59,873 nt of DNA from Chloroflexota bacterium (GCA_016866215.1 VGNE01000019.1:1-59873), one strand, 5' to 3'; shown: positions 7,827-16,328, numbered from the stretch's first letter. The notes: a model not told the origin generated them from the letters alone. Numbers and translations: made by a program.

Positions 7827-9113
7827 ATGCCTTCGCTTGCAGATAAACTCAAATCCCTCGGGGTAAAAGTAGGGACTTCGCATCTCGCTTCGCGCCCGCC
7901 TGAAATTGTCAGCCACACAATCGACTCTGTCGTGCCTGGAAGTTTTCTCTCCACCCCGCGCGGTGAGGCTTTTGTCGCAGAGCAAATCTTCGAAAAAGAT
8001 TATCTGCATGGAAAGGTGTCTCATCTTTCTTCCCTTCGATGGCGCCATTGGCGCCACTCAGGGCAGGCCTTCCCTCTTTCTTTAATTTCTGAATGGGCAA
8101 ACGACCCGCGTATCTCCAATCTCCCAATCTCCAAGTTTGCTTTTCTCGATACCGAAACATCCGGCATGGCCGGAGGCACCGGCACGTACGCATTTCTGAT
8201 TGGGGCGGCGCGCTTTGTGGACGGCAAATTCGTTTTACAGCAATTCTTTCTGCGCGACCCATCCGAAGAACCCGCCATGCTGGAAGCCTTGATCCACTTC
8301 CTTGCGCCTTGTGAGGCATTGGTCACGTTCAATGGGAAGTCATTCGACGCGCCTCTGCTCGTTACCCGTTACTCCCTGCATGGAATCCCCGTTCCATTTA
8401 GGAATTATGCGCACCTTGACCTGCTTCCTCTGGCCAGGCGTTTGTGGCGGGACAGACTGTCCTCGCGCGCTTTGAAATATCTCGAAGAGCATGTGCTTGG
8501 TTTCACGCGCACCTCCGAGGAGGTGCCGGGTTATGAAATTCCCTGGCTGTATTTTGATTACCTGCGCACCGGGGATGCGCGTCCGCTCGGAGGCGTGTTC
8601 TACCACAACGCCATGGATGTGATGGCCATGGCGGCTTTGCTGGGTCACGTCAGCGAAATGCTGGCAGACCCGTATAACGGCCTCGTGGAACATGGACTTG
8701 ATTTCATTGCGCTCGGAAAATTATTTGAAGACCTCGGCCATTGGGATGAGGCCGCCCGTCTGTTTGAGCGTGGACTTGAGCTTGCCCCTTCGACAGGCTC
8801 AGGGCAAGGGCTGGAAGAAGCAGATTTCGGCGTGGCCGTGAAGCGTTTATCCATCCTGCAAAAGAAGCGTGGGAATATGGAACATGCTCTGCGTTTGTGG
8901 GAGGCAGCCTCGCAGAAGGGTCATATCTATGCTCATATTGAACTGGCGAAATATTACGAACATAAACTGCGCGATGTAAAGTCATCCATAAAATGGGCGA
9001 GATCAGCGCGCAGGGAAGTTGAACAGGCAGACCTGCCGGCGTACATCCGCAAACATTGGTTGAATGAAATTGACCACCGCCTGACGCGCCTGACGCGTAA
9101 AGCAGGTTTATAA
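7827..9113 (+). CDS. YprB-like RNase H-fold nuclease with TPR tail
   Basis: A 428-residue protein. The central domain is an RNase H-like exonuclease of the YprB type: FLDTETSG gives the D108-x-E110 metal pair, NGKSFDAPLL supplies the next conserved block, and YHNAMDVMAMA a later acidic one. The last 140 residues form TPR-like helices (ALGKLFEDLGHWDEAARLFERGLE). It presumably acts on nucleic acid in the cytoplasm; the substrate is unknown. Within the helical tail the residues APSTGSGQG are encoded by a copy of a dispersed repeat that has inserted in frame in a loop between helices. A TAAAAT box seven bases before the ATG and the lack of a ribosome binding site suggest a leaderless message. Confidence 0.8.
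   Translation: MPSLADKLKSLGVKVGTSHLASRPPEIVSHTIDSVVPGSFLSTPRGEAFVAEQIFEKDYLHGKVSHLSSLRWRHWRHSGQAFPLSLISEWANDPRISNLPISKFAFLDTETSGMAGGTGTYAFLIGAARFVDGKFVLQQFFLRDPSEEPAMLEALIHFLAPCEALVTFNGKSFDAPLLVTRYSLHGIPVPFRNYAHLDLLPLARRLWRDRLSSRALKYLEEHVLGFTRTSEEVPGYEIPWLYFDYLRTGDARPLGGVFYHNAMDVMAMAALLGHVSEMLADPYNGLVEHGLDFIALGKLFEDLGHWDEAARLFERGLELAPSTGSGQGLEEADFGVAVKRLSILQKKRGNMEHALRLWEAASQKGHIYAHIELAKYYEHKLRDVKSSIKWARSARREVEQADLPAYIRKHWLNEIDHRLTRLTRKAGL
8786..8810 (+). repeat. In-frame CTTCGACAGGCTCAG repeat
   Basis: Contains the 15-mer CTTCGACAGGCTCAG that is also found at 7661 (intergenic) and 22635 (inside the RlmD-like gene). Here it is translated as part of the YprB-like TPR region. Confidence 0.8.
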
Positions 9114-9324
9114 TTGGATATCACGCTACTACTAGCATACAATGGAAATTACTGTTTCACAGGAGCAGGGAAATGTCCCTGTGAAAAACAGCGCGCAGGC
9201 TAATTTTTATTTGTGCGTTTTATGGAAAACAGATTGAACGAATCGCACCCCTTCATAATTTCCAGCGCGCCGCAGTAAAGAACCAAATATCTTATAATCC
9301 CGCTACCTTACAAAGGAAATACTT
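9114..9324. other. Intergenic region with hairpin and weak promoter
   Basis: Contains a hairpin (TTTCACAGG at 9155-9163 with CCTGTGAAA at 9178-9186), which may end the yprB-like transcript although no T-run follows. A TATAAT box at 9293-9298 precedes the small 59-residue reading frame. I see no gene here. Confidence 0.4.
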
Positions 9325-9504
9325 ATGTGTATGTTCTGCGCGTCCATTCCTGCTATGGCAGCTGTCGGCGCAAAAATGAATGCCAGCCAACTCAGCCAAC
9401 CTCAAGAAAAACGCAAACCGATCGGTAAGATCACAGGTTTGTTCGTTGGTTTATTAATGATCGCATCGGTTGTCTATCACACACTGCGCTGGCAGGATCA
9501 ATGA
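9325..9504 (+). CDS. Small membrane protein with N-terminal CxxC
   Basis: A 59-residue frame with a good ribosome binding site (AAAGGA, eight bases before the ATG). The N-terminus reads MCMFCASIP with a CxxC-like pair, followed by a charged stretch (QEKRKP) and one membrane helix at about residues 36-53, ending HTLRWQDQ. It lies 49 bases before the zinc-binding lipoprotein gene and likely shares its transcript. A role in metal handling at the membrane is suggested only by position and the cysteines. I do not recognise the family. Confidence 0.6.
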   Translation: MCMFCASIPAMAAVGAKMNASQLSQPQEKRKPIGKITGLFVGLLMIASVVYHTLRWQDQ

Positions 9505-9553
9505 TCAAAAAAACGTCAACCGTAAAATCGGTGGGGATAAAAAAGGATTACAA

Positions 9554-10498
9554 ATGAAAATGATTTGCAATTCCGTTTTCGTTATGACGACCCTCTCGGT
9601 TCTTTTCTTAACAGGTTGCGGGTCTTCTCCGAAAAGCAGTGACAGCCGTTTGAAAGTTCTCACCTCCACCACCTTTCTGGCGGATATTACCCAAAATATA
9701 GCCGGCGAGCGTGTGCAGGTGGATACACTGCTCCCGATTGGCATGGACCCTCACGCCTATCAAGCTGCGCCTGCCGATGTGGCGAGGATCGCAGAAAGCA
9801 ATTTGTTAATCTTGAATGGCTTGGATTATGAACTCTTCATTGCACCGCTGCTGGACGCGGCGCGTGCCGGCGGTGAAGGTCTGGTGATTGAAGCAACAGC
9901 GGGTTTGAATCCTCGCTCAACGGAGAGAAATGCCAACGGAGCAGAATCAGGCAAAGGGGCCGGACAGGAAGCGCGTGATCCACATATGTGGCTGGACCCG
10001 AACCTGGTCATCACTTATGTTGATAACATCCGCGCCGGGTTGATCGAAGCTGACCCGGATGGCGCAAGGATTTATCAAGCCAATGCAGATGCATATATTG
10101 TTCGGCTTAGAGAACTGGATGCGTGGATCGTCGAACAGACGGGTACTATCCCCGCCGAACGCCGTTTACTGGTGACCAACCATGAAGCGTTGGGGTATTT
10201 TGCCGAACGATATGGCTTTGAGATCGTGGATACGATCATTGCCAGCCTGAGTTCTGAGGCAGGGACATCCGCGCAGGCTTTGGCGGCGGTGATTGATGAG
10301 ATCAAAGCATCTGGCGCGCCAGCAATTTTTCTCGGCGAGGTGGAGAATGCGGATTTGGCAAATCAAATTGCCGAGGAAACAGGCGTGAAAGTTGTGGATG
10401 ATCTCTACCTTGAGTCGCTCAGCGCGGGGGCGCCGGCCGCGACGTACATTGACATGATGAGGCATAATGTGTCTCGCATTGTGGATGCTTTGAAGTAA
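9554..10498 (+). CDS. znuA: Zinc-type ABC substrate-binding lipoprotein
   Basis: Cluster A-I metal-binding protein of 314 aa that would capture the metal outside the membrane for the downstream ABC importer. A lipoprotein signal ends at LFLTGC with the modified Cys at 22. Metal ligands by position are H67 (DPH), H144 (DPHMW), H210 (NHEALGYF) and an Asp in VVDDLY near the C-terminus. Three His plus Asp fits zinc rather than manganese, where Glu replaces the third His. The usual His-rich loop is replaced by a short Gly/Ala/Glu segment (residues 126-141). AAAGGA precedes the ATG. The gene symbol is used for the role; adcA- or troA-type names would fit equally well. Confidence 0.85.
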   Translation: MKMICNSVFVMTTLSVLFLTGCGSSPKSSDSRLKVLTSTTFLADITQNIAGERVQVDTLLPIGMDPHAYQAAPADVARIAESNLLILNGLDYELFIAPLLDAARAGGEGLVIEATAGLNPRSTERNANGAESGKGAGQEARDPHMWLDPNLVITYVDNIRAGLIEADPDGARIYQANADAYIVRLRELDAWIVEQTGTIPAERRLLVTNHEALGYFAERYGFEIVDTIIASLSSEAGTSAQALAAVIDEIKASGAPAIFLGEVENADLANQIAEETGVKVVDDLYLESLSAGAPAATYIDMMRHNVSRIVDALK

Positions 10499-10508
10499 GA
10501 TTAACGGT

Positions 10509-10977
10509 GATTTACGATTTACGATTGGTGATTTACGATTGTGTGATGGCTGTGATTGCTTCTGAAGATTGTCTTGAGTGATGAGCTGCAAAAGGAGAAC
10601 AGCATGGATGAAAAGACTTTTAAAGCCAGAACGAAAAAATTGGCGGTTGCGATAATAAAGCAAGTTGATAAATTACCCCGTTCTCTTGCAGCGGATGTGA
10701 TTGCTAGACAACTTATACGGTCAGGCACGTCCATTGGGGCGAACTATCGCGCCGCGTGCCGCGCAAAATCAACACCTGATATGATCAATAAGATGAAAAC
10801 TGTTGAAGAGGAGAGCGACGAAACGGCTTATCGGCTTGAAATTCTGGTCGAATCAGGAATAGTTCAGCAGGGGCAAGTTTCTGGTTTGTACAAAGAAACC
10901 AATGAAATCCTAGCCATGACTGTGGCATCAATCAAAACCCTCCGCAATCGAAAATCGTAAATCTGAATTCGTAAATC
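10509..10977. mobile_element. Four-helix-bundle gene cassette with inverted repeats
   Basis: The unit GATTTACGATT occurs three times, partly overlapping, at 10509-10540. Its exact complement AATCGTAAATC is at 10953-10963, with a near copy at 10967-10977. The bounded block of about 470 bp contains only the four-helix-bundle gene. It begins 10 bases after the stop codon of the zinc-binding protein and ends 3 bases before the ATG of the ABC ATPase, so it separates genes that normally adjoin. Confidence 0.6.
10604..10960 (+). CDS. Four-helix bundle protein (S23/IVP family)
   Basis: A 118-residue all-helical protein of the family first seen in intervening sequences of 23S rRNA. The diagnostic segment is IRSGTSIGANYRAACRAKS, followed by KMKTVEEESDETAYRLEIL. 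Family members assemble as ring-like oligomers and their function is unknown. The start was chosen at MDEKTF because AAAAGGAG lies directly upstream. It sits alone between the binding-protein and ATPase genes of a metal importer, in the same direction, flanked by inverted repeats, and has no evident connection to metal transport. I take it for an inserted cassette. Confidence 0.88.
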   Translation: MDEKTFKARTKKLAVAIIKQVDKLPRSLAADVIARQLIRSGTSIGANYRAACRAKSTPDMINKMKTVEEESDETAYRLEILVESGIVQQGQVSGLYKETNEILAMTVASIKTLRNRKS

Positions 10978-10980
10978 AAA

Positions 10981-11787
10981 ATGACACATACACACCATCG
11001 TCTCGAAGTTGAAAAAGCCAGCATCGGCTATGGCGAAAAGATCGTTATGCGCGATCTGAGTTTTCAGGTGCCGCATGGCGCACGTGTGGCTGTGGTTGGT
11101 CCAAACGGGGCGGGTAAATCAACGCTCTTTAAAGCGCTGGTTGGAATCCTGCCTTTGCAAAGCGGGCGTATCCTTATTCACGGTGAATTGCTCGGTGCGC
11201 ACAAGGACTGCGTGGCCTACGTTCCCCAGCGCGAAGATGTGGACTGGCGTTTCCCTGTCACCGTCAGCGACGTGGTGATGATGGGGCGCTTCGGTCAAAT
11301 GGGATGGCTGAGCCGTCCATCAAAAGCAGACAGGCAAATCGTCCGCAAAAGTATTGAACAAATGGGCATAGCAGATTTGGCGGCCCATTCCATCGGTCAA
11401 CTTTCCGGCGGGCAGCAGCAACGCGCTTTTCTGGCGCGCGCGATTGCACAGGAACCGCATATTTTATTAATGGATGAACCCTTCACGGGTGTGGATATGA
11501 CCACCCGGGAAGTGACGCTTACCCTGCTCGATCACCTGCATAACCAGCAGGTCACCACGATCATTTCGACACATGACCTCAATTTAGCCGCATCACGCTT
11601 CGACCTTGTCCTGCTCCTCAACCATCGGCTGATCGCCTACGGGACGCCGAGTCAGGTTTTTGTAAAGGACAATCTCGCACAAGCCTTTGGCAATTCTCTG
11701 TTGGTTATGGAAGATGGAATGATGTTGGTTGATGAATGCTGCCCGCCCGATGAAGAACATCATCACTATCACGCAGAGGTGAAATGA
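10981..11787 (+). CDS. znuC: Metal ABC transporter ATP-binding protein
   Basis: ATPase subunit of the zinc-type importer, 268 aa. Walker A GPNGAGKST is at 40-48, with signature LSGGQQQR, Walker B LLMDEPF and a downstream H-loop STHD. Both ends are histidine-rich (MTHTHH at the start, EEHHHYH near the end), which could bind metal. The ATG has no ribosome binding site; the sequence in front of it is the end of the inserted cassette repeat, so translation may depend on coupling or be reduced. It overlaps the permease gene by four bases (ATGA). Confidence 0.9.
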   Translation: MTHTHHRLEVEKASIGYGEKIVMRDLSFQVPHGARVAVVGPNGAGKSTLFKALVGILPLQSGRILIHGELLGAHKDCVAYVPQREDVDWRFPVTVSDVVMMGRFGQMGWLSRPSKADRQIVRKSIEQMGIADLAAHSIGQLSGGQQQRAFLARAIAQEPHILLMDEPFTGVDMTTREVTLTLLDHLHNQQVTTIISTHDLNLAASRFDLVLLLNHRLIAYGTPSQVFVKDNLAQAFGNSLLVMEDGMMLVDECCPPDEEHHHYHAEVK

Positions 11788-12599
11788 ATTTTCTACTTGA
11801 ACCTCTCGCTTATCAATTCATGCAGCGCGGACTGTTCGCTTCCGTAATCGTCGGCGTGTTGTGCGCGGTGATGGGGACATATGTCGTTCTGCGCGGTATG
11901 GCTTTTCTTGGTGACGCGATGGCACATGCCATTTTGCCCGGGGTGGCAATGGCTTATTTATTTCGCGGCGATCTGCTGGTCGGTGCAGGCATCGCGGCGG
12001 TCATTGTCGCTTTGAGCATTGGTTTCTTTTCAAAGGAAGGAACGGTCAAAGAAGATACTGCCATTGGCATCCTGTTCGCGGCGGCACTTTCGCTGGGAGT
12101 GGCACTGATCAGTTCCATGCAAACCTACGCGGTGGATTTATCCCACATTTTATTTGGAAACGTGCTGGGCGTAAGCACATCCGATCTTTGGCTGATCGCG
12201 GGGTTGAGCTTTGCGATCCTTTTGACGGTAGGCTTGTTCTTCAAACCATTTCTCGTTATTTCCTTTGACCCGGTTCTCGCCGCGACTTTGCGCCTGCCCG
12301 CCGAACTCCTGCGCAATCTGATGCTGGTACTTTTAGCGCTGACGGTTGTTGTCTCGCTGCAAACTGTGGGAGTCAGCCTTGCGGCCGCCATGCTGGTTAC
12401 GCCCGCGGCAAGCGCCTATCTGCTCACACGCCGCTTGCTGCCGATGATGCTGGTCTCTGCTTTAATTGGCGCGCTATCCTCAGTCATTGGGCTGTACATA
12501 AGTTATTATCTCAATATTGTTTCAGGCTCCTCGATTGTGCTGACTGCGACTGTGTTTTTTCTGATTGCATTCTTGTGGAAACGGATGAAGTCCGCATAA
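11784..12599 (+). CDS. znuB: Metal ABC transporter permease (ABC-3 family)
   Basis: A 271-residue membrane subunit with about eight helices. FLGDAMAHAILPGVAMAYL near the start and LQTVGVSLAAAMLVTPAASA are typical of the ABC-3 permeases for zinc and manganese. It is translationally coupled to the ATPase by ATGA. Together with the lipoprotein and ATPase it would complete a high-affinity importer. I saw no Zur- or MntR-type operator in front of the operon. Confidence 0.9.
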   Translation: MNFLLEPLAYQFMQRGLFASVIVGVLCAVMGTYVVLRGMAFLGDAMAHAILPGVAMAYLFRGDLLVGAGIAAVIVALSIGFFSKEGTVKEDTAIGILFAAALSLGVALISSMQTYAVDLSHILFGNVLGVSTSDLWLIAGLSFAILLTVGLFFKPFLVISFDPVLAATLRLPAELLRNLMLVLLALTVVVSLQTVGVSLAAAMLVTPAASAYLLTRRLLPMMLVSALIGALSSVIGLYISYYLNIVSGSSIVLTATVFFLIAFLWKRMKSA

Positions 12600-12650
12600 T
12601 TTTTTTGTTGTCATCTACCGCAGGGTAGGATTTCGGAGGCCTTTTCATCC

Positions 12651-12687
12651 TCCCACTGGCAATGTTTCGGTGGGAAGTTTTTTTATT
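12651..12687 (+). terminator. Intrinsic terminator after the metal importer
   Basis: A short stem TCCCAC/GTGGGA with a 13-base loop, followed by AGTTTTTTTT. Confidence 0.65.
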
Positions 12688-12701
12688 ACTTGAATTCAAG
12701 T

Positions 12702-12707
12702 TAGAAT
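12702..12707 (+). promoter_or_regulatory. Candidate leaderless -10 box (M1 peptidase)
   Basis: TAGAAT ends seven bases before the ATG chosen for the first M1-type peptidase. Another ATG lies between but would initiate out of frame. Confidence 0.35.
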
Positions 12708-12714
12708 ACATGCC

Positions 12715-14199
12715 ATGCCAAACAAAAACATTAACTTAATTAAAGCGCACATCTTCGTTGTTTTTCTACTTGCATCCTGCGCATCTCCCGAGCCTGCTGT
12801 ATATACTGAAACAGCGACTCTGCCCGTCCCCACTGAAACAGCCACCCTGCCAACAGACGTTCCCACACCGACAAATGCCCCCGTCTCAGCGCTTGAGCGC
12901 GCGCAATACAACTTGAACACCACCATTGATTATGACGCTCACACTGTCACAGTGAATGAGACCATTTTCTACCCAAACCTCACAGGCAATCAACTCAACA
13001 CACTTGTGATGGCCATTGTCCCCAACCTCTGGCAGGGAAGTTTTACTCTCGACAGCATTGCCATTGATGGAACAGCATCCACAACCTATTCCGTATCCGG
13101 TCAAAGACTCGACCTTGTGCTATCTTCCAGCCTGCCTGCGGGAGGTATCGTCAAAATTGATGTTCAATATACCCTTTCACTTCCCTTCGCAGAACAGGAA
13201 GACCCCGGCATCTCACGTCCGCGTATTTATGGATATACACCTCGCCAGATGAATCTCACCAACTGGTATCCATTCGTTGTGCCATACATCAACGGCGAAT
13301 GGATCTTGCACGACCCCTGGTATTACGGCGAACATCTTGTGTATGACACCGCAGATTATGAAGTAAATGTCCGGTTCACAGACCCAGCCACCGCACCCAT
13401 CGTCGCCGCCAGCGGAGCGCCTGAACAACTGGCAGACTCCATCCGCTACACCATCACTTCCGCGCGGACTTTTGCGCTCGCTGCCAGCCGAGAGTTCCAA
13501 GTCTCAAGCACCCAAGTTGGTGACATCACCATCTCCAGTTATTACTTCCCCTTCAACGAAGCAGGCGGACAAGGTGCATTACAAGCCACTGCCGAATCCG
13601 TGCAAGTCTTTACTCAGCGTTTTGGGTTATATCCGCACACAACACTCGCCATTGTGATGGGTGACTTCAACGACGGCATGGAATACTCCGCCTTCTTCTA
13701 TCTCAGCAAGGATTTCTATAATTTATTTGACGGCACTCCCGCAAACTACCTCACCTTTGTTACTGTGCATGAAACTGCCCATCAATGGTGGTTCGAACAG
13801 GTCGCCAGTAACCAGGCGTTGCAGCCCTGGCTGGACGAAGCCCTGGCCGCATACTCTGAACGCATCTATTACGAAAATGTCCATCCCAACCTTGTCAGTT
13901 GGTGGTGGACCTACCGCATTGATTTTTTCGACCCGCAGGGCTTTGTGGATATTCCCATTTATGAAGGGCAGGGCTTCCGTCCTTATACGAATGCGGTATA
14001 TTTTCAGGGCGCACATTTCCTCGAAGACCTGCGCGCTCGCATCGGTGATGACGCCTTCTTCGCCTTCCTGCAAGATTACCTCGCACAGGGGCGCGGCAAG
14101 ATCGTCACTGCGGATGATTTCTTCCGCATCCTCAGCCAGCACACCAGCGCAGATTATTCAGACCTCGTGCGCCAATACTTCCAGAATATATATCAATGA
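12715..14199 (+). CDS. M1-type metallopeptidase lipoprotein 1
   Basis: A 494-residue exported zinc peptidase of the gluzincin/M1 aminopeptidase type. A lipoprotein signal ends at LLASC, followed by a Thr/Pro-rich spacer up to about residue 60. The zinc site is H352-E-T-A-H356 with E375, exactly HExxH-x18-E. The exopeptidase motif position reads DGMEYS rather than GAMEN. The tyrosine-rich region after the Glu (AAYSERIYYENVHPN) is conserved with the downstream paralogue. The probable role is trimming peptides at the cell surface. It overlaps the next gene by four bases. Confidence 0.85.
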   Translation: MPNKNINLIKAHIFVVFLLASCASPEPAVYTETATLPVPTETATLPTDVPTPTNAPVSALERAQYNLNTTIDYDAHTVTVNETIFYPNLTGNQLNTLVMAIVPNLWQGSFTLDSIAIDGTASTTYSVSGQRLDLVLSSSLPAGGIVKIDVQYTLSLPFAEQEDPGISRPRIYGYTPRQMNLTNWYPFVVPYINGEWILHDPWYYGEHLVYDTADYEVNVRFTDPATAPIVAASGAPEQLADSIRYTITSARTFALAASREFQVSSTQVGDITISSYYFPFNEAGGQGALQATAESVQVFTQRFGLYPHTTLAIVMGDFNDGMEYSAFFYLSKDFYNLFDGTPANYLTFVTVHETAHQWWFEQVASNQALQPWLDEALAAYSERIYYENVHPNLVSWWWTYRIDFFDPQGFVDIPIYEGQGFRPYTNAVYFQGAHFLEDLRARIGDDAFFAFLQDYLAQGRGKIVTADDFFRILSQHTSADYSDLVRQYFQNIYQ

Positions 14200-15863
14200 C
14201 CCGCTATTCTCGAATATATCCTTCACGTTGGTCTCGATACGGCGGAAGAACGCCGCCTACTCGACCACCAACATATCACGTATTACGCATTACGTTTTAC
14301 GTATTACTCGTTACACTTCTCTCCTCCTGCGCCTCCCCAACTTCCACCGCGCCTGTCATCCCAACTTTCATTCTCATCACGCAAGACCCGAACGCATCCC
14401 CCACGCCCACGCCATTCCAACCATCAGGATCAGTCAATACACCACTTGCGACATTCACACCAACCTCGCCCGAAGCTGTGATATCCACCCATACGCAGAC
14501 GCCCACACAGACCGCTTCGCAGACCCCGCCTCCTTCCACGCCGACAACTGATTCTGTTTCTCCAACATCCCCTCCGCCCGCGGAGCGAAGCTCTTCGCGC
14601 ACTAACTACATCCTGTATTCAACACTGGATTTCAATGGCAGGACAATTACAACAGACCAAACTATTCGCTATACCAATAACACGGGTACCCTGCTTTCGG
14701 AGATCGTGTTCTCCGTTCAACCCAATCGCTACGCCGATACATTCGCCCTGAATTCAATTGCGCAGGATGGCGCATCCATAACTTCATACACGCTCAACGG
14801 TCAACGCCTGAGCGTGAGTTTGCCCCAGCCTTTGCAAGCTGGCTCCGCTGCCACACTCACTATTAATTTCAAACTTAACATCCCTGCCAAACAAGCGGAC
14901 GGCGTCTTCGGTTACGACTACAACCAGATCAACCTCGTGGACTGGTATCCCTTCATTGTGCCGTACAAAAACGGCTGGGTCCTGCACGACCCCATGCCCT
15001 GGGGCGAACATCTCGTTTATGATTCATCAGATATTGAATTAAATATCAAGAGGGATTCAAATGTAGTCATCGCAGCAGGCGCATCTGCTGAGCAGAACGG
15101 CGAATGGACGCGCTACCGCATGTTTGGCGCGCGCACATTTGCATTTTCCGCCAGCGATGAGTTTCTTGTTTCAGAATCTATGGTCGGGAATGTTGCGGTG
15201 CGCTCGTATTATTTCAGCGGCTATAAATCTGGCGGAGATGGCATCCTGCAATTGGCTGCACAAGCCATCGAAACCTTCTCAGCGCAATTTGCCCCATATC
15301 CACATCAAAGCCTCGCCATCGTCCAATCGGACATGAACGACGGCATGGAATATGACGGAGTGGTTTTCCTTGCGACGGATTTTTACAGTCAATACACTGG
15401 CGGCGCACGCAACAATCTCGCCACCATCGGCGTGCATGAGATCGCGCATCAGTGGTGGTTCAGTCTCGTTGGGAACGACCACGCCCTCGAACCCTGGCTG
15501 GATGAAGGGCTCTCCACCTACAGCGAACGCATCTTTTACGAGAATAACTATCCCGCCAACATCAGTTGGTGGTGGCAATTCCGCGTGGATTTTTTCAAGC
15601 CAACGGGCTACGTGGATACAACCATCTATAACGGCAGTTCGTTCCGCACCTATACGAACGCGGTTTATTTCCAGGGCGCGCGATTCCTCGACGAACTGCG
15701 CACCCGCATGGGACATGGCAACTTCTCGAAATTCCTCAAGGAATACGCAAGACGCTACTCATACGGGCACGCCACTTCCGCTGATTTCTTTGCTGTGATG
15801 CGCGAGACCGTCAACGTGGATATCAGCGACTTGTTGAAAAAATATTTTTCAGGCTCGTATTAA
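14196..15863 (+). CDS. M1-type metallopeptidase lipoprotein 2
   Basis: A 555-residue tandem paralogue of the previous protein, with H414-E-I-A-H418 and E437 and the same DGMEYDGVVF segment. The N-terminal 50 residues are unusual. The DNA coding for them contains a hairpin repeat (GGTCTCGATACGGCGG with its partner CGCCGCCTACTCGACC) and a TTACG-rich simple repeat. The hydrophobic core of the lipoprotein signal (FYVLLVTLLSSC) is itself partly written by that simple repeat. A long Thr/Pro/Ser linker follows to about residue 130. Coupled to the upstream gene by ATGA. The peptidase call is firm; the true start less so. Confidence 0.82.
   Translation: MTRYSRIYPSRWSRYGGRTPPTRPPTYHVLRITFYVLLVTLLSSCASPTSTAPVIPTFILITQDPNASPTPTPFQPSGSVNTPLATFTPTSPEAVISTHTQTPTQTASQTPPPSTPTTDSVSPTSPPPAERSSSRTNYILYSTLDFNGRTITTDQTIRYTNNTGTLLSEIVFSVQPNRYADTFALNSIAQDGASITSYTLNGQRLSVSLPQPLQAGSAATLTINFKLNIPAKQADGVFGYDYNQINLVDWYPFIVPYKNGWVLHDPMPWGEHLVYDSSDIELNIKRDSNVVIAAGASAEQNGEWTRYRMFGARTFAFSASDEFLVSESMVGNVAVRSYYFSGYKSGGDGILQLAAQAIETFSAQFAPYPHQSLAIVQSDMNDGMEYDGVVFLATDFYSQYTGGARNNLATIGVHEIAHQWWFSLVGNDHALEPWLDEGLSTYSERIFYENNYPANISWWWQFRVDFFKPTGYVDTTIYNGSSFRTYTNAVYFQGARFLDELRTRMGHGNFSKFLKEYARRYSYGHATSADFFAVMRETVNVDISDLLKKYFSGSY
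14228..14312. repeat. Hairpin repeat plus TTACG-rich tract
   Basis: TTGGTCTCGATACGGCGG with its partner CGCCGCCTACTCGACC forms a hairpin, directly followed by a tract of about 40 bases made of ACGTATTACGCATTACG-like units. Related hairpins occur at 24846, 35200 and 42489. Confidence 0.6.
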
Positions 15864-15865
15864 TC

Positions 15866-15890
15866 GTCATTGCGAGGGCGCTCTTGTTCC
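15866..15890 (+). repeat. Half copy of the CGTCATTGCGAGG element
   Basis: The first 25 bases match the left end of the complete element at 17229-17347 with one mismatch. The right end of the element is absent; the repeat runs straight into ribA coding sequence. Confidence 0.8.
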
Positions 15891-16328
15891 GAATGTTTAA
15901 CGGGCGATGCGATCGGGTCGCTGCGTTGTGACTGCCGTGATCAACTCGAAGCCTCCTTAAAGAAAATCGGTGAAATGGACAAGGGTATTGTGCTTTATCT
16001 TCGCCAGGAGGGACGCGGTATTGGGCTGACCAACAAGATCCGCGCCTACAGTTTGCAGGATCAGGGGCTGGATACGGTTGAAGCAAATCTCGCACTTGGC
16101 TTCCGTGATGACGAACGCGATTATGCCGTTGCCGCGCACATGCTTCATTCGCTCAAGGTCCAGTCCATTCGGCTGATGACCAATAATCCAAGGAAAATCG
16201 ATCAACTGACACAGCACGGCGTGCAGGTCAACGAACGCATACCGCATATTTTGCCAGGCAATGAACATAATCGGTTTTATCTTGAAACAAAAGCCTCCGA
16301 GTCCTGGAACTTGGAGGTTTGCTTTTAG
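15870..16328 (+). pseudogene. ribA: 5'-truncated GTP cyclohydrolase II
   Basis: Encodes the C-terminal 150 residues of GTP cyclohydrolase II, which makes the first riboflavin precursor. The zinc cysteines are present (CLTGDAIGSLRCDC) as are LRQEGRGIGLTNKIRAY and MTNNPRK. About 45-50 N-terminal residues expected from the E. coli protein are missing; the coding sequence begins at CSECLTGD. Directly upstream is the left end of a dispersed repeat, and the only in-frame start is a TTG inside that repeat without a ribosome binding site. I interpret it as a remnant created by recombination at the repeat. A short functional protein cannot be excluded because the remaining frame is intact. Confidence 0.8.

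Noticed and set aside
10604-10960. Possibility that the four-helix-bundle gene marks an rRNA intervening sequence
   Set aside because: No rRNA sequence flanks it; both neighbours are metal-transporter genes.
14228-14312. Intrinsic terminator between the two M1 peptidase genes
   Set aside because: The hairpin lies inside the second coding sequence, which overlaps the first by four bases, and has no T-run; it belongs to a dispersed repeat family.
13661-14551. Long plus-strand frame of 296 codons across the two M1 peptidase genes
   Set aside because: It is an alternative frame within real coding sequence, is Ser/Pro/Thr-biased as expected from a shifted frame, and has no ribosome binding site or family resemblance.
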